Shown piece after piece: positions 44,580-53,477 of a stretch of DNA of 64,000 nucleotides (position 1 is its first letter; every line of letters begins with the position of its first letter). A program made the translations under genes and the position numbers. The stretch lies in contig JBBQKF010000002.1 in NCBI GenBank assembly GCA_038326615.1, forward strand, positions 1-64,000, written 5' to 3'. Below the pieces are notes generated by a model. It saw only the letters and a list, made by a program, of their open reading frames with translations, had not been told where the DNA came from and ran no database searches. The stretch comes from JBBQKF01 sp038326615 (GTDB lineage Bacteria > Bacillota > Clostridia > Saccharofermentanales > UBA5734).

Positions 44580-46322
44580 ATGGGAAAATCCATTGATTTT
44601 ATACAACCGTCAGAGGTGGCGCCGATTAAAGAAGAAATAGAAGAGTTGATCCCTCGCACAAAAAATACGCTCGGGGTATTGTTTCTAATTCCAATAGTTA
44701 CAGTGGTGCTGGTGGTTTTGATATTGCCGCTTATTAAAATTCTGGTTCGTGCCTTTACTGATTATAATGTTATTGAAGTTCCTAAATTTATCGGGTTCGA
44801 AAATTTTATAAACCTGTTTTCAGACGACGAAGTTTTTCAAATTGCATTAAGAAACAATTTTGTAATTGCATTGTTTGTTACACTAATTGTCGGCACGCTG
44901 GCTTTTGTTATTTCGTGGCTGATTAGGCCAGCACATAAAGCTGTTCGATATACTATTGTCTTGTTGTTTGATCTAGTTTCGATTTTTGTGCTAGCTGGGG
45001 GAATCAGCTTTTTGTTTAGCGGGGATGTATATGGTTTTATTAACAGTCGATTGATCGAGGCGGGCAGTATTAAAGAGGCGATTCCATTTTTCTCAATGTA
45101 TGCACAACAAATACAGCTGTTAATTATTTGCCTTATTCTTTTTGGCCCCATTCTTTCTGTGTTAAGTTTAATAAAAATGCGCGGGGTTTCAGGGAGTAAA
45201 TTAATGAGACTATTATTTCCGCTTGAGCACAGTTTACAGATCTATTTAGCAGGCAGTTTGCCCATCTTAATCACACCGATTTGTTGGGGGGCCGTTATGT
45301 CAGCCGTCGGATTTCCCTCAACTGATTACTCTGCGCAAACGATAATTGATCATTTTATCGATTACGGTAGTATGCGATTTCAACTAGGATACGCTTCGGC
45401 AATCAGTGTAGTTTCTTTTGTTTTTACGGTCATATTCCTTATCATATTTTTTGTAATAAGTTTTGGCATTATGCATCTGATTGCGTTTATTAGAAGTGAA
45501 ATTGCTCTTTCAAAATCTACCCAACACCAACAGACCCAAGTAAAAAAAATAAGCGCTTATGTTATAAGTGGAGTTATGATTTTCATTGCGCTGGTTTTGC
45601 TTTTTCCACTTTTAGTCTTGCTGATGAATTCCTTTAAAGATCTTTCTGAGGTTTTTGTCTTTCCCCCAAAAATCTTCCCCAAGAAATTTGACTTGCAAAA
45701 CTATACTAATTTGTTCTCAATGGACATTGGGAACTACCGCTTCTCCAGCTGGTTGTTCAATATGGCCGTTGTTCCTTTTCTCCCTGCCTTTATTGTAACA
45801 ATGGTGGGCGGTATATCAGCTTTCGGTGTCGGATATTTTGAATATAAAGCTCGTCGTGCTCTTTATTTACTCATCTTGCTATGTTTTGTGTTACTACCAA
45901 CCACTATTTTACCGGATTATGCAAATAGATTTCTATCTAACAATTACCTGCTTTTAGGATTGTATGCGGTATTTTTTAGTGCAGCTCCACTGATTAGTTT
46001 TGTTTATTTCAAATCAGTTATTGAACGATCACGCCAATATGGTTACAACTTGATTTCGGCGATGGTGCTTAACTGTATTCCGGTGTTTTTCATATCCTAT
46101 TTGATGTGCTACGTAAATCCATTTGTGAACGGATTCTTATATGGTAAGGCAAGTTTTACAATACACTTTATATTTGTACCATTGGGTGGAAACGCTCGTA
46201 TAGGTATTTCCTGGGCTGCTATATCTATTTTAACCGGAATAGCGTTTGGAGTATTGTTGATTGCGGCTATAACTGCGATGATATTTTTCCCACGAAAAAA
46301 GAATTGCAAAAATGAACAGTGA
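44580..46322 (+). CDS. Fused two-domain ABC sugar-type permease (MalF/MalG-like), orphan
   Basis: 580 residues from ATG 44580 (GGAGG at 44566-44570; the ATG at 44538 lacks a site). The first half (residues ~30-320) resembles a MalF/UgpA-type permease: LIPIVTVVLVVLILPLIK, then FIGFENFINLF. The second half (~335-580) resembles a MalG/UgpE type: VLLFPLLVLLMNSFKDLSEVFVFPP and FDLQNYTNLF. In the second half an EAA-like loop keeps the Glu and Gly at the right spacing before Pro (ERSRQYGY...IP). The first half shows no such loop. No ATPase or binding-protein gene is adjacent, and codon use looks richer in G+C than the neighbours, suggesting transfer. Confidence 0.72.
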   Translation: MGKSIDFIQPSEVAPIKEEIEELIPRTKNTLGVLFLIPIVTVVLVVLILPLIKILVRAFTDYNVIEVPKFIGFENFINLFSDDEVFQIALRNNFVIALFVTLIVGTLAFVISWLIRPAHKAVRYTIVLLFDLVSIFVLAGGISFLFSGDVYGFINSRLIEAGSIKEAIPFFSMYAQQIQLLIICLILFGPILSVLSLIKMRGVSGSKLMRLLFPLEHSLQIYLAGSLPILITPICWGAVMSAVGFPSTDYSAQTIIDHFIDYGSMRFQLGYASAISVVSFVFTVIFLIIFFVISFGIMHLIAFIRSEIALSKSTQHQQTQVKKISAYVISGVMIFIALVLLFPLLVLLMNSFKDLSEVFVFPPKIFPKKFDLQNYTNLFSMDIGNYRFSSWLFNMAVVPFLPAFIVTMVGGISAFGVGYFEYKARRALYLLILLCFVLLPTTILPDYANRFLSNNYLLLGLYAVFFSAAPLISFVYFKSVIERSRQYGYNLISAMVLNCIPVFFISYLMCYVNPFVNGFLYGKASFTIHFIFVPLGGNARIGISWAAISILTGIAFGVLLIAAITAMIFFPRKKNCKNEQ

Positions 46323-46361
46323 CATCGTTTATGGATTAGATACAGAAGGAGAAGATTGCTA

Positions 46362-46397
46362 TGACTGATCAATTATTAAATAAGATGGTTTGCTAGC
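46362..46397 (+). pseudogene. Truncated start of a gene following the permease
   Basis: AGAAGGAGA lies just upstream of ATG 46362, which opens an 11-codon frame (MTDQLLNKMVC) closed by TAG. A strong site in front of so short a frame, right after the permease gene, suggests the beginning of a former operon partner whose body was deleted. It might also be a spurious match. Confidence 0.35.
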
Positions 46398-46507
46398 AAT
46401 CCTTGATTCCGGTGGTTACGTTTTTTGACAAATAATGGTATAATCTTATGAATATATTTTAATGACAGACAAATTTCGCCACACAGTATGGCGCAGCGGA
46501 GGCCTTC

Positions 46508-48727
46508 ATGAGAAAATCATTTTATCTAACAACTCCAATTTACTATCCAAGCGGAAATCTCCACATCGGACATTCCTACACTACAGTTGCGGCTGACGCG
46601 CTGTGCAGATATAAGAGATTAAAAGGGTTTGACGTAATGTTTCTGACTGGCACAGATGAGCACGGACAGAAAATTGAACGTAAAGCAAAGGCTGCAGGCA
46701 TAACTCCTAAAGTGTATGTTGACAATATTGTTGTTGGGATTAAAAGTTTATGGAACACTCTTGACATAAAGTATGACAGGTTTATAAGAACAACAGATGA
46801 AGAGCATGAAGCGGCTATCAAATATATTTTTCAAAAGCTTTACGACAAGGGCGATATTTACAAAAGTGAATATGAAGGATGGTATTGCACTCCATGTGAA
46901 TCATTTTGGACAGAAACGCAACTAGTAGATGGTAAATGTCCTGATTGTAAAAGACCAGTTGAAAGAACTAGGGAAGAAAGTTATTTTTTCAGAATTTCAA
47001 AATATCAGCAGGCGTTGATTGATCTTTTTGAGCAAAATCCTGATTTTATTCAGCCAGCATCACGTGCTAATGAGATGTTAAATAATTTTTTGCGACCTGG
47101 GTTAGATGATCTTTGCGTATCACGAACAACATTTGATTGGGGAGTAAAAGTTCCTTTTGATGATAAGCATGTCGTTTATGTTTGGATTGACGCATTATCC
47201 AATTACATTACGGCTCTTGGATATCCTGATGATCAAAATGGCGATTTTGCAAAATACTGGCCAGCTGATGTGCATCTTGTTGGTAAGGAAATCGTTAGAT
47301 TTCATACTATTATATGGCCTGCAATGCTTATGGCACTTGATATTCCGCTGCCAAAGAAGATTTTCGGACACGGCTGGCTTTTGCTTGATGGTGGGAAAAT
47401 TTCAAAATCAAAGGAGAACAATACAGCAAATATTGTTGACCCGGTTATTTTGTGTAATCGATACGGCGTAGATGCAGTGAGATATTTCTTGCTACGTGAG
47501 GTTCCATTTGGTTCTGATGGTATTTTTACAAATGAACTTCTTGTACAAAGAACTAATTCTGATCTGGCAAATGATCTTGGGAATCTTGTAAGCAGGACAT
47601 CTGCTATGATTGAAAAATATTTCGCTGGGATAATTCCAGAGGATAAACTAAGTGATTCACTTGATAATGAGCTTGTTGATATGGGTGGCAAGCTTCTTTC
47701 TAAAGTCGAAGATTCAATGGAAAAATTGCAATTTAGTGTTGCACTTTCAGAAATATGGAAAGTTATTGCGCGGTGTAATAAATATATTGACGAGACAGCA
47801 CCATGGGTTTTGGCAAAAGATACTACAAACAATCCTCGTCTTGCAATGGTAATGTTTAATCTTGCCGAATCAATAAGAATTATTTCGATTTTGTTATTGC
47901 CGTTTATGCCTAAGTCCTCTCCATTAATTTGGGAAAACATGGGAATCGAAGACGCTTCAATCTGCTCTTGGGATAGTGCATCTAAATTTGGTTTGTATCA
48001 AACACATTCTGGAATTAAGAAAATGCCAGTTATGTTTCCTCGCATTGACCTTGCAAAAGAACTTGAAGAGCTATCTAAGTTAAATGAGAATGCAAATTCG
48101 GATAGTAACGATAATGAAAGCGACGATTTAGCCCAAAAAGCAAAAAGCAATGGTGCCGACGTAGGCAGTAGAAACCCAGACAAAGATTCAGCAGAAAATA
48201 ACAACAAAAATAATAATAATAATAATATAGGCAACAATAATGTAAACAACGATAGAAATAATACTAAAAACGAAACAAGTAGCAATGATAAAAATAATAA
48301 TGTTACAGAAAAAGAGAAAGCGAGCAATAGCAAAACAATGGATGAAAAATCAATAAATTTGGCAAATTTAGCAAATTCGCCAGAACAAACAGAGGGCGTA
48401 GCATACATCGATTTTACAGACTTTACAAAAGTAGAAATCAAGACGGGCAAAATTCTTGAATGTGAGAAAGTTACTGGTTCAGAAAAGCTTCTTCAATCAA
48501 AAATTGACATCGGAAATGAAACACGCCAGGTTCTTTCTGGAATTGCAAAGTGGTACACTCCTGAAGAAATGACTGGTAAGACCGTTATTCTCGTAACAAA
48601 TCTTAAACCAAGAAAAATGATGGGAAAAGAATCCAATGGAATGATTCTTTGTGCAAGTACTTCAAGCGGTGCTCTCAAAATTCTTACTGTCGAAGGGGAT
48701 ATTGAACCTGGCGCTGAGGTAGGCTGA
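46508..48727 (+). CDS. metG: Methionyl-tRNA synthetase with Asn-rich linker and C-terminal tRNA-binding domain
   Basis: Class I synthetase, 739 residues. HIGH motif at 19-22 (NLHIGHSY), zinc-binding CTPCESFW...CPDCK in the connective peptide, KMSKS variant KISKSKEN (about 297-303), anticodon helical bundle, then an Asn/Asp/Ser-rich linker (about 528-615) encoded by AAT/AAC runs, and a C-terminal EMAP/Trbp111 domain (from VEIKTGKILECEKV to the end). The domain set equals that of Bacillus MetS; the long linker is extra. A small hairpin (CGCCA...TGGCG, 46477-46493) lies just before the GGAGG. Start ATG 46508. It precedes tatD by two bases. Confidence 0.96.
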   Translation: MRKSFYLTTPIYYPSGNLHIGHSYTTVAADALCRYKRLKGFDVMFLTGTDEHGQKIERKAKAAGITPKVYVDNIVVGIKSLWNTLDIKYDRFIRTTDEEHEAAIKYIFQKLYDKGDIYKSEYEGWYCTPCESFWTETQLVDGKCPDCKRPVERTREESYFFRISKYQQALIDLFEQNPDFIQPASRANEMLNNFLRPGLDDLCVSRTTFDWGVKVPFDDKHVVYVWIDALSNYITALGYPDDQNGDFAKYWPADVHLVGKEIVRFHTIIWPAMLMALDIPLPKKIFGHGWLLLDGGKISKSKENNTANIVDPVILCNRYGVDAVRYFLLREVPFGSDGIFTNELLVQRTNSDLANDLGNLVSRTSAMIEKYFAGIIPEDKLSDSLDNELVDMGGKLLSKVEDSMEKLQFSVALSEIWKVIARCNKYIDETAPWVLAKDTTNNPRLAMVMFNLAESIRIISILLLPFMPKSSPLIWENMGIEDASICSWDSASKFGLYQTHSGIKKMPVMFPRIDLAKELEELSKLNENANSDSNDNESDDLAQKAKSNGADVGSRNPDKDSAENNNKNNNNNNIGNNNVNNDRNNTKNETSSNDKNNNVTEKEKASNSKTMDEKSINLANLANSPEQTEGVAYIDFTDFTKVEIKTGKILECEKVTGSEKLLQSKIDIGNETRQVLSGIAKWYTPEEMTGKTVILVTNLKPRKMMGKESNGMILCASTSSGALKILTVEGDIEPGAEVG

Positions 48728-48729
48728 TT

Positions 48730-49515
48730 ATGCTTTTTGATACACATGCCCATATCAATGATAAGCGGTTTTCAGATGATTATAAAGAAGTTATTGACAG
48801 GGCATTTGCAGGTGGTGTATCAAAGATACTAATTGCAGGTGCAGATTATGAATCATCTTTGTCGGCTTTTGAAATGTCAAAGATTGACCAGAGACTTTAT
48901 TGTTCATTGGGTGTACACCCTCATGATGCTAAGTATTTTAATGATTCAATGTTATCGGATTTTCAAAAAATGATTGAAGAAAATCCAAGGAAAATTGTTG
49001 CGATTGGAGAAATTGGCCTTGATTATTATTACGATTATTCCCCTCGCGACATTCAAAAAACTGCCTTCGAAAAGCAAATCGAATTTGCTGTAGATATTGG
49101 CTTGCCAATTATTGTTCACGACCGGGATGCTCATGGAGATTGCATTGATGTTATAAAACACTATGCTAAATCAGGCGTTTTGGCAAAAAATCCAGGAATA
49201 TTTCATTGCTACTCCGGAAGTGGCGAGATGGCCAAAATCCTTTTAAATCTTGGATTTTACCTTTCGTTTGCAGGTCCGATTACATTTAAAAATGCAAAAA
49301 AAGCACTTGAATTCTTACCATCAATACCACTTGATCGAATCCTTATTGAAACAGATTGCCCATATCTGACACCTGAACCTTTTCGTGGGAAGCGAAATGA
49401 ACCTTTATATGTGGGATATGTTGCAGGTAAACTTGCCGAAATTTATGGTAAATCGATTGAGGAAATTGAAGATATAACATTTAAAAATGCATGTCGAATA
49501 TTTAGAATTGAATAA
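48730..49515 (+). CDS. tatD: TatD-family metal-dependent DNase/hydrolase
   Basis: Metal-dependent TIM-barrel hydrolase with 3'-5' nuclease activity in studied members. It has LFDTHAHINDKRF (first metal His pair), SLGVHPHDAK, GEIGLDYYYDYSP (bridging Glu), IVHDRDAHGD, FHCYSGSG and ETDCPYLTPEPFRGKRNEP (catalytic Asp). 261 residues, normal. ATG 48730 is just after the metG stop and the two form an operon, as in Bacillus (metS-yabD). A strong terminator follows 26 bases after the stop. Confidence 0.95.
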   Translation: MLFDTHAHINDKRFSDDYKEVIDRAFAGGVSKILIAGADYESSLSAFEMSKIDQRLYCSLGVHPHDAKYFNDSMLSDFQKMIEENPRKIVAIGEIGLDYYYDYSPRDIQKTAFEKQIEFAVDIGLPIIVHDRDAHGDCIDVIKHYAKSGVLAKNPGIFHCYSGSGEMAKILLNLGFYLSFAGPITFKNAKKALEFLPSIPLDRILIETDCPYLTPEPFRGKRNEPLYVGYVAGKLAEIYGKSIEEIEDITFKNACRIFRIE

Positions 49516-49541
49516 ACAATAAGATTATTTTCTAGTTAATT

Positions 49542-49586
49542 GCCAGTATAGAAGTCGTAAACTTCTTTGAGTACTGGCTTTTTTTA
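49542..49586 (+). terminator. Rho-independent terminator after tatD
   Basis: GCCAGTA (49542-49548) pairs with TACTGGC (49572-49578). An inner GAAG/CTTC pair extends the stem. A run of eight T follows. Confidence 0.9.
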
Positions 49587-49633
49587 ATATTTGTGGAAAT
49601 TCAAAAAATTTAAAAATATTTTTAATAAACATA

Positions 49634-49663
49634 TTGACAAAACAATATTATACGAGCTATAAT
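49634..49663 (+). promoter_or_regulatory. Sigma-A type promoter of the padR operon
   Basis: TTGACA at 49634-49639 and TATAAT at 49658-49663 are separated by 18 bases. Both hexamers are perfect. It lies 60 bases before the PadR-family gene. The repeat of CTATAATAT about 35 bases further down may be a second -10 or part of an operator, which I cannot resolve. Confidence 0.85.
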
Positions 49664-49723
49664 ATAACTGCGATACTATATTGGCTATAATATTGATAAG
49701 GGAATAGCAAGGAGGGAAGAATA

Positions 49724-50044
49724 ATGACATTTCATTCAAATGCAGTTCTATTGGACGCCGTTGTTTTGGCTGTTGTTGCCAGAGATGGTACATATGGTTA
49801 TAAGATTACACAAGATGTAAGACTTGCTATTGATATCTCTGAGTCAACGTTGTATCCTGTATTAAGAAGATTAGAGAAAGACAATTGCCTTGATACATAC
49901 GACATGGAGTTTGCTGGAAGGAACAGAAGATACTACAAGATTACGGACAGAGGAAGAAACCTTTTAACAAATTACTTAATTGAGTGGGAAAACTACAAAA
50001 ACAGAATTGATCAAGTTTTTCATGGAGGTGGGATAAATGGGTAA
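49724..50044 (+). CDS. PadR-family transcriptional regulator
   Basis: 106 residues with the PadR winged helix: DAVVLAVVARDGTYGYKITQ, then LYPVLRRLEKDNCLDTYDME and RRYYKITDRGRNLL. It begins the common Bacillota trio PadR-DUF1700-DUF4097, in which PadR regulates the two downstream membrane genes. AAGGAGGG precedes the ATG. It overlaps the DUF1700 gene by eight bases. The perfect promoter upstream suggests auto-repression at that site. Confidence 0.92.
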   Translation: MTFHSNAVLLDAVVLAVVARDGTYGYKITQDVRLAIDISESTLYPVLRRLEKDNCLDTYDMEFAGRNRRYYKITDRGRNLLTNYLIEWENYKNRIDQVFHGGGING

Positions 50045-50837
50045 GAGTGAGTTTATTGATAAGTTGCAGGATGAGCTGAAATTGATTCCCGCAGAAGAAA
50101 GAGAAAATGCACTTAAATATTACAGGGAATATTTTGATGACGCTGGAGTTGAAAATGAGCAAAAAGTTCTTGACGAACTCGAATCACCTGAAGTGATAGC
50201 GGCTGGGATTAAAAATGATCTTGGATTTGACAAGAGTGCACAACAGACAAATGAGACAAGCAATAATGCTAATACTAATACTAATACTAATACTAGTAAT
50301 CCTAATCCTAATCCTAATCCTAATCCTAATAATCCTAACCCTAATCCTAATCCTAATACTACTAATAGTGCTAATAATGAAAGTGCAAAAACAGTTGACT
50401 CGACAAAGAACACTTCGTTTACCGATCAAAAAGTCAATATTGGTAAAAAGTCTTTTCCGATTTGGGCAATAATATTGATTGCAATTTTGTTTATTCCAGT
50501 AATCATACCAGCAGTGGCAGGGATTTTTGGAACATCGGTAGGACTTGTTTTTGGAGCAATTGGAATTGCAATAGGATTTTTCGCAGCCGCCATAGGTGTT
50601 ATCGTATCAGGCGTTGCACTCGCAATCTGGGGAATAGCTACAATTATTGCTGGCGCCATTCTGAATGGATTACTTTTGATTGGTCTTGGGCTCTTCCTCA
50701 TTGGTCTTGGATTAGTTTTCCTGACGTTGGCACTACAATTTTTCATAGTCTGGATACCTAAATTTGTAAAGTGGATAATTAATTTGTTTAGAAATGGATT
50801 TAGATATTCTTCAGGTAGGAAAGGGGAATTTGCATGA
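50037..50837 (+). CDS. DUF1700 (HAAS-domain) membrane protein with Asn-Pro repeat
   Basis: 266 residues. The N-terminal HAAS domain (KSEFIDKLQDELKLIPAEER...ALKYYREYFDDAG) is followed by a repeat-rich linker (about residues 78-115, NTNTN then PNPNPN, encoded by AATCCT and ACTAAT hexamers). Hydrophobic helices follow, with many Gly and Ala residues (VAGIFGTSVGLVFGAIGIAIGF and on). It belongs to the PadR-DUF1700-DUF4097 operon. GGAGGTGGG precedes the ATG. DUF1700 proteins are thought to act in envelope maintenance. A precise function is not known. Confidence 0.88.
   Translation: MGKSEFIDKLQDELKLIPAEERENALKYYREYFDDAGVENEQKVLDELESPEVIAAGIKNDLGFDKSAQQTNETSNNANTNTNTNTSNPNPNPNPNPNNPNPNPNPNTTNSANNESAKTVDSTKNTSFTDQKVNIGKKSFPIWAIILIAILFIPVIIPAVAGIFGTSVGLVFGAIGIAIGFFAAAIGVIVSGVALAIWGIATIIAGAILNGLLLIGLGLFLIGLGLVFLTLALQFFIVWIPKFVKWIINLFRNGFRYSSGRKGEFA
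50288..50358 (+). repeat. In-frame hexanucleotide repeat in the DUF1700 gene
   Basis: Tandem AATCCT units (with ACTAAT units before and a few AATCCTAAC changes) encode Asn-Pro repeats. The copies are nearly identical. The length may vary between relatives. Confidence 0.92.
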
Positions 50838-51616
50838 AAATGTTAAGAAAATTAGCCATATTTGTTGGTAGCGGTTTAATTATTATAGGACTTATAATTG
50901 CACTGATTGCATTTGTTTTCGGTGGCAGAGTTAATAATGCTTTTCAGGGTGAAAGAACTAATTTGACAGAAACATATCAGTACGTAAATACTTTAAATAT
51001 TGATTATAGCGCAGGTGAAATTTCAATAGTGAACGGTGAGGAATTCAAAATTGTAGCGGAAAACGTTTCAAAAGGTCGTTTTACTAGTAAAGTAGAGAAT
51101 GGTGTTTGGACAATAACTGATAAAAATAAATCGTTCTTTTATTTTATAGGCAACATTAATTGGAACTATGATCCCAAAGTTACAATCTATCTGCCAAAGA
51201 ACACAATGCTTAAAGAATGCAGTTTTAGTATTGGCGCAGGCAAAATAAGTGCCGATGTTATAAATGCTGATACTTTTAGTGTGAAAGTAGGAGCTGGAGA
51301 AATTGATGTAAGCAACCTCACAGCTAAAGATTCAAATCTTGATTGTGGTGTCGGCAGAATTGGCATTGAAGGTTCAATTAGCGGAAATTCCAAGATTAAT
51401 TGTGGTGTTGGTGAGATTTTTCTTAATCTTAAAGGTGACCCTGATTCATATAATTACACAGTTAAAGTAGGAATCGGTGAGACAAAAATTAATGGCACTT
51501 CATTTTCTGGAATAAGCGACAAAAAAATAACAAACAATAATGCTGCATCGGAATTTAACATTGATTGTGGTATTGGTGAAATAAATCTTACTGTAACTCC
51601 TTACCTTTACTCCTAA
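50834..51616 (+). CDS. DUF4097-family beta-strand membrane protein
   Basis: 260 residues. An N-terminal helix (LAIFVGSGLIIIGLIIALIAF) is followed by an all-beta C-terminal part with repeating glycine-rich turns (IGAGKISADV, VGAGEIDVSN, CGVGRIGIEG, CGVGEIFLNL, CGIGEINLTV), typical of DUF4097 adhesin-like solenoids. The last of the PadR-DUF1700-DUF4097 set; it overlaps the preceding stop by four bases (ATGA). Likely membrane-anchored with the beta region outside. Function unknown. Confidence 0.87.
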   Translation: MKMLRKLAIFVGSGLIIIGLIIALIAFVFGGRVNNAFQGERTNLTETYQYVNTLNIDYSAGEISIVNGEEFKIVAENVSKGRFTSKVENGVWTITDKNKSFFYFIGNINWNYDPKVTIYLPKNTMLKECSFSIGAGKISADVINADTFSVKVGAGEIDVSNLTAKDSNLDCGVGRIGIEGSISGNSKINCGVGEIFLNLKGDPDSYNYTVKVGIGETKINGTSFSGISDKKITNNNAASEFNIDCGIGEINLTVTPYLYS

Positions 51617-51949
51617 AAGTTTATACGATTTATATATTTATGGACTAATTACTATTATCTAAACGTATTAATTTTCTAAAATGATTATATATTTAAATTG
51701 AATTAGGTTATAATATAATATAAATTAAATTGTATCTTATACGATTATGTTGATAATAATCTGCAAAATGAAGTTCAACTAATTTGACTAGTGAATTCAA
51801 TAAGAATATGTTGAACAAATATATTGAACATAAAATTTTGAAAACAGATGTAAAGAAAATGAAAAAATTAAAAAAGATCAAGAATTATGTTATTTGACAA
51901 ACAAAACTAAATAGAAAGGAAAAGTTTGAGATTTCAAACAGGAAAAACA
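51617..51949. other. Gene-free spacer before the PspC-like gene
   Basis: About 330 bp, very A+T-rich. It holds TATAAT-like boxes around 51712-51722 and no tandem array. The frame of the next gene opens with a TTG at 51926, but the family start is the ATG at 51950. I see no gene or hairpin terminator here. Confidence 0.5.
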
Positions 51950-52144
51950 ATGAAAAGACTTTATAAAATTGAACAAGGCAAAATGGTTAGTGGAGTGTGC
52001 GGAGGTATTGCAGAATACTTTGATATCGATCCAAGTCTCGTTCGAATTGGCTGGGCTCTATTAGCTTTTGCAGGTGGTGCAGGCCTTATAGCATACATCA
52101 TTGCTGCAATTATTCTACCAACAAAAAGTCAAGTGCAACAATAA
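51950..52144 (+). CDS. PspC-domain small membrane protein
   Basis: 64 residues from ATG 51950: KRLYKIEQGKMVSGVCGGIA, then the GGIAEYFDIDPSLVR signature and one membrane helix (WALLAFAGGAGLIAYIIAAII), ending PTKSQVQQ. This is the classic single PspC domain (phage-shock-protein C). CAGGAAAA lies six bases upstream. A longer form from TTG 51926 is possible (72 residues) with AAAGGAAAA nearby. It follows the DUF4097 gene by about 330 bases and may belong to the same stress group. A strong terminator follows. Confidence 0.88.
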   Translation: MKRLYKIEQGKMVSGVCGGIAEYFDIDPSLVRIGWALLAFAGGAGLIAYIIAAIILPTKSQVQQ

Positions 52145-52203
52145 CTAACAAAAATTATTTGCCGAAAATAAATACACAAAAAAATGAATAAATACAAATA
52201 TAC

Positions 52204-52237
52204 AAATAGGCTCTGTCAAACTGGCAGAGCCTATTTT
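52204..52237. terminator. Bidirectional terminator between pspC-like and DUF2284 genes
   Basis: AAATAGGCTCTG (52204-52215) pairs perfectly with CAGAGCCTATTT (52225-52236), with T or A runs on both sides. It sits between convergent genes and should stop transcription from both. Confidence 0.9.
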
Positions 52238-52260
52238 AGTTAAAATTAGATAGGATTTGC

Positions 52261-52824
52261 TTATTTAATCAAAATCAACCCAACATATGAAACGGTAGAA
52301 ACTCCATTGTTGTATTTTAATCCTGCAACAGTTAGAAGATTATTAACGTCAATTCCAAATGCTTCAACAGAAGGAAGGGCTAAATCCGGCAAAATACAAG
52401 GTTGGTCATCAAGGTAAGCGCACCTTTCACACAGAGAACATCCACCAACTCCAAGAGCCATAATTGTATTATTGGGGAATCTCTCTTTGACTTCACTAAT
52501 GGTACTTCTGAAAACTTTATCATGCCTCAATGCGGCTTCAGTCATGCCTTCAAAGTCAAATGAATCTTCAAGTTGTGAAATTGTCTGTATTACAATACCC
52601 TCATCAAATTTTCGTATTTTGTCGATGCCATCCTCAATTTTACCAAGGGCAGGTGGGCACATCCAGTTTGTATTATATTTCCCGCAAAAATTCATTGCAC
52701 ACATGTTTTTGAATTCTTCAGAAAAATTAATATTTTTTGTTTCCACATAAGCAACTTTATCTGCTCCGTTTTTAATTGCTAAATTTGCAAGCTCATCTTT
52801 ATTTACCATTTCACTATTTTTCAT
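52261..52824 (-). CDS. DUF2284 Cys-rich predicted metal-binding protein
   Basis: 187 residues from ATG 52824 (GGAGGAT upstream on the reverse strand); the longer frame to 52896 is not needed. The sequence has NTNWMCPPALGKIED (Cys near the middle) and a Cys cluster CSLCERCAYLDDQPC, the hallmark of DUF2284 proteins, which have no experimentally established role. It probably binds a metal or an Fe-S cluster. The gene is convergent with the pspC-like gene and single on its strand. Confidence 0.85.
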   Translation of the reverse strand: MKNSEMVNKDELANLAIKNGADKVAYVETKNINFSEEFKNMCAMNFCGKYNTNWMCPPALGKIEDGIDKIRKFDEGIVIQTISQLEDSFDFEGMTEAALRHDKVFRSTISEVKERFPNNTIMALGVGGCSLCERCAYLDDQPCILPDLALPSVEAFGIDVNNLLTVAGLKYNNGVSTVSYVGLILIK

Positions 52825-53477
52825 ATTTATATCATCCTCCTTGTATAAAAATTTCGTTACCGTCTCAGTCAGTAGGTATGGCATTGGTATTGACATACCA
52901 GTAATTTTTGCAGAATCTGAATTTATTCAGATTTTCACTCATATAAGACAACCTCTTTTTTTGTTTAAAGACTAATCACTCGTTTATTCAAAAACTTAAT
53001 AAATCTATAAATCCTAGTGAGTTTAACAATTTATACAAAAACACTCACTGGTTATTTTCACTGGTGCGTTATAACCTCTAAATATTATATATAATTTTAG
53101 AATTTACTAGGTGCTAATTGTTATTCTGACAGTAAAAATGTTTGATGTCAAGCAAAAAAATGCTATTTATAGCAGAAATCGGAACTTGCTTTTTGAATTG
53201 TTTTTTTGATTTATAAATATGTTACAAAGTTAATTGATTTAGAGAAAAATAGCTATTTTGATATCCGAGCTGGTATTAATAAACCGTGAAGCAGTACGAT
53301 AGTAAAAACATTTTTCAAACATTTTCCAAACATTTTCCAAACATTTTCCAAACATCAATTAAAATATGTTAAAATATAGTAGGCTAGAAATCAAATTTTA
53401 TTTACATATAAATAATTATTAAAATCTGATTTCATTTGGCTCATGAGCGATAATCATTTTTAAGAGGTGGAAGTAAT
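52825..53477. repeat. Gene-free spacer with 11-bp repeat
   Basis: About 650 bp. At 53305-53355 there are four copies of AAACATTTTCC (the first with an extra T). The rest is A+T-rich with no gene. The end holds the ribosome binding site GAGGTGG of the next gene. Confidence 0.85.

Noticed and set aside
47302..47940. 212-codon reverse-strand frame inside metG
   Set aside because: Lies wholly within the conserved MetG catalytic and anticodon regions; no signature of its own.
50120..50413. Reverse-strand Gly-Leu repeat frame opposite the DUF1700 gene
   Set aside because: Shadow of the AATCCT hexanucleotide repeat in a clear forward gene.
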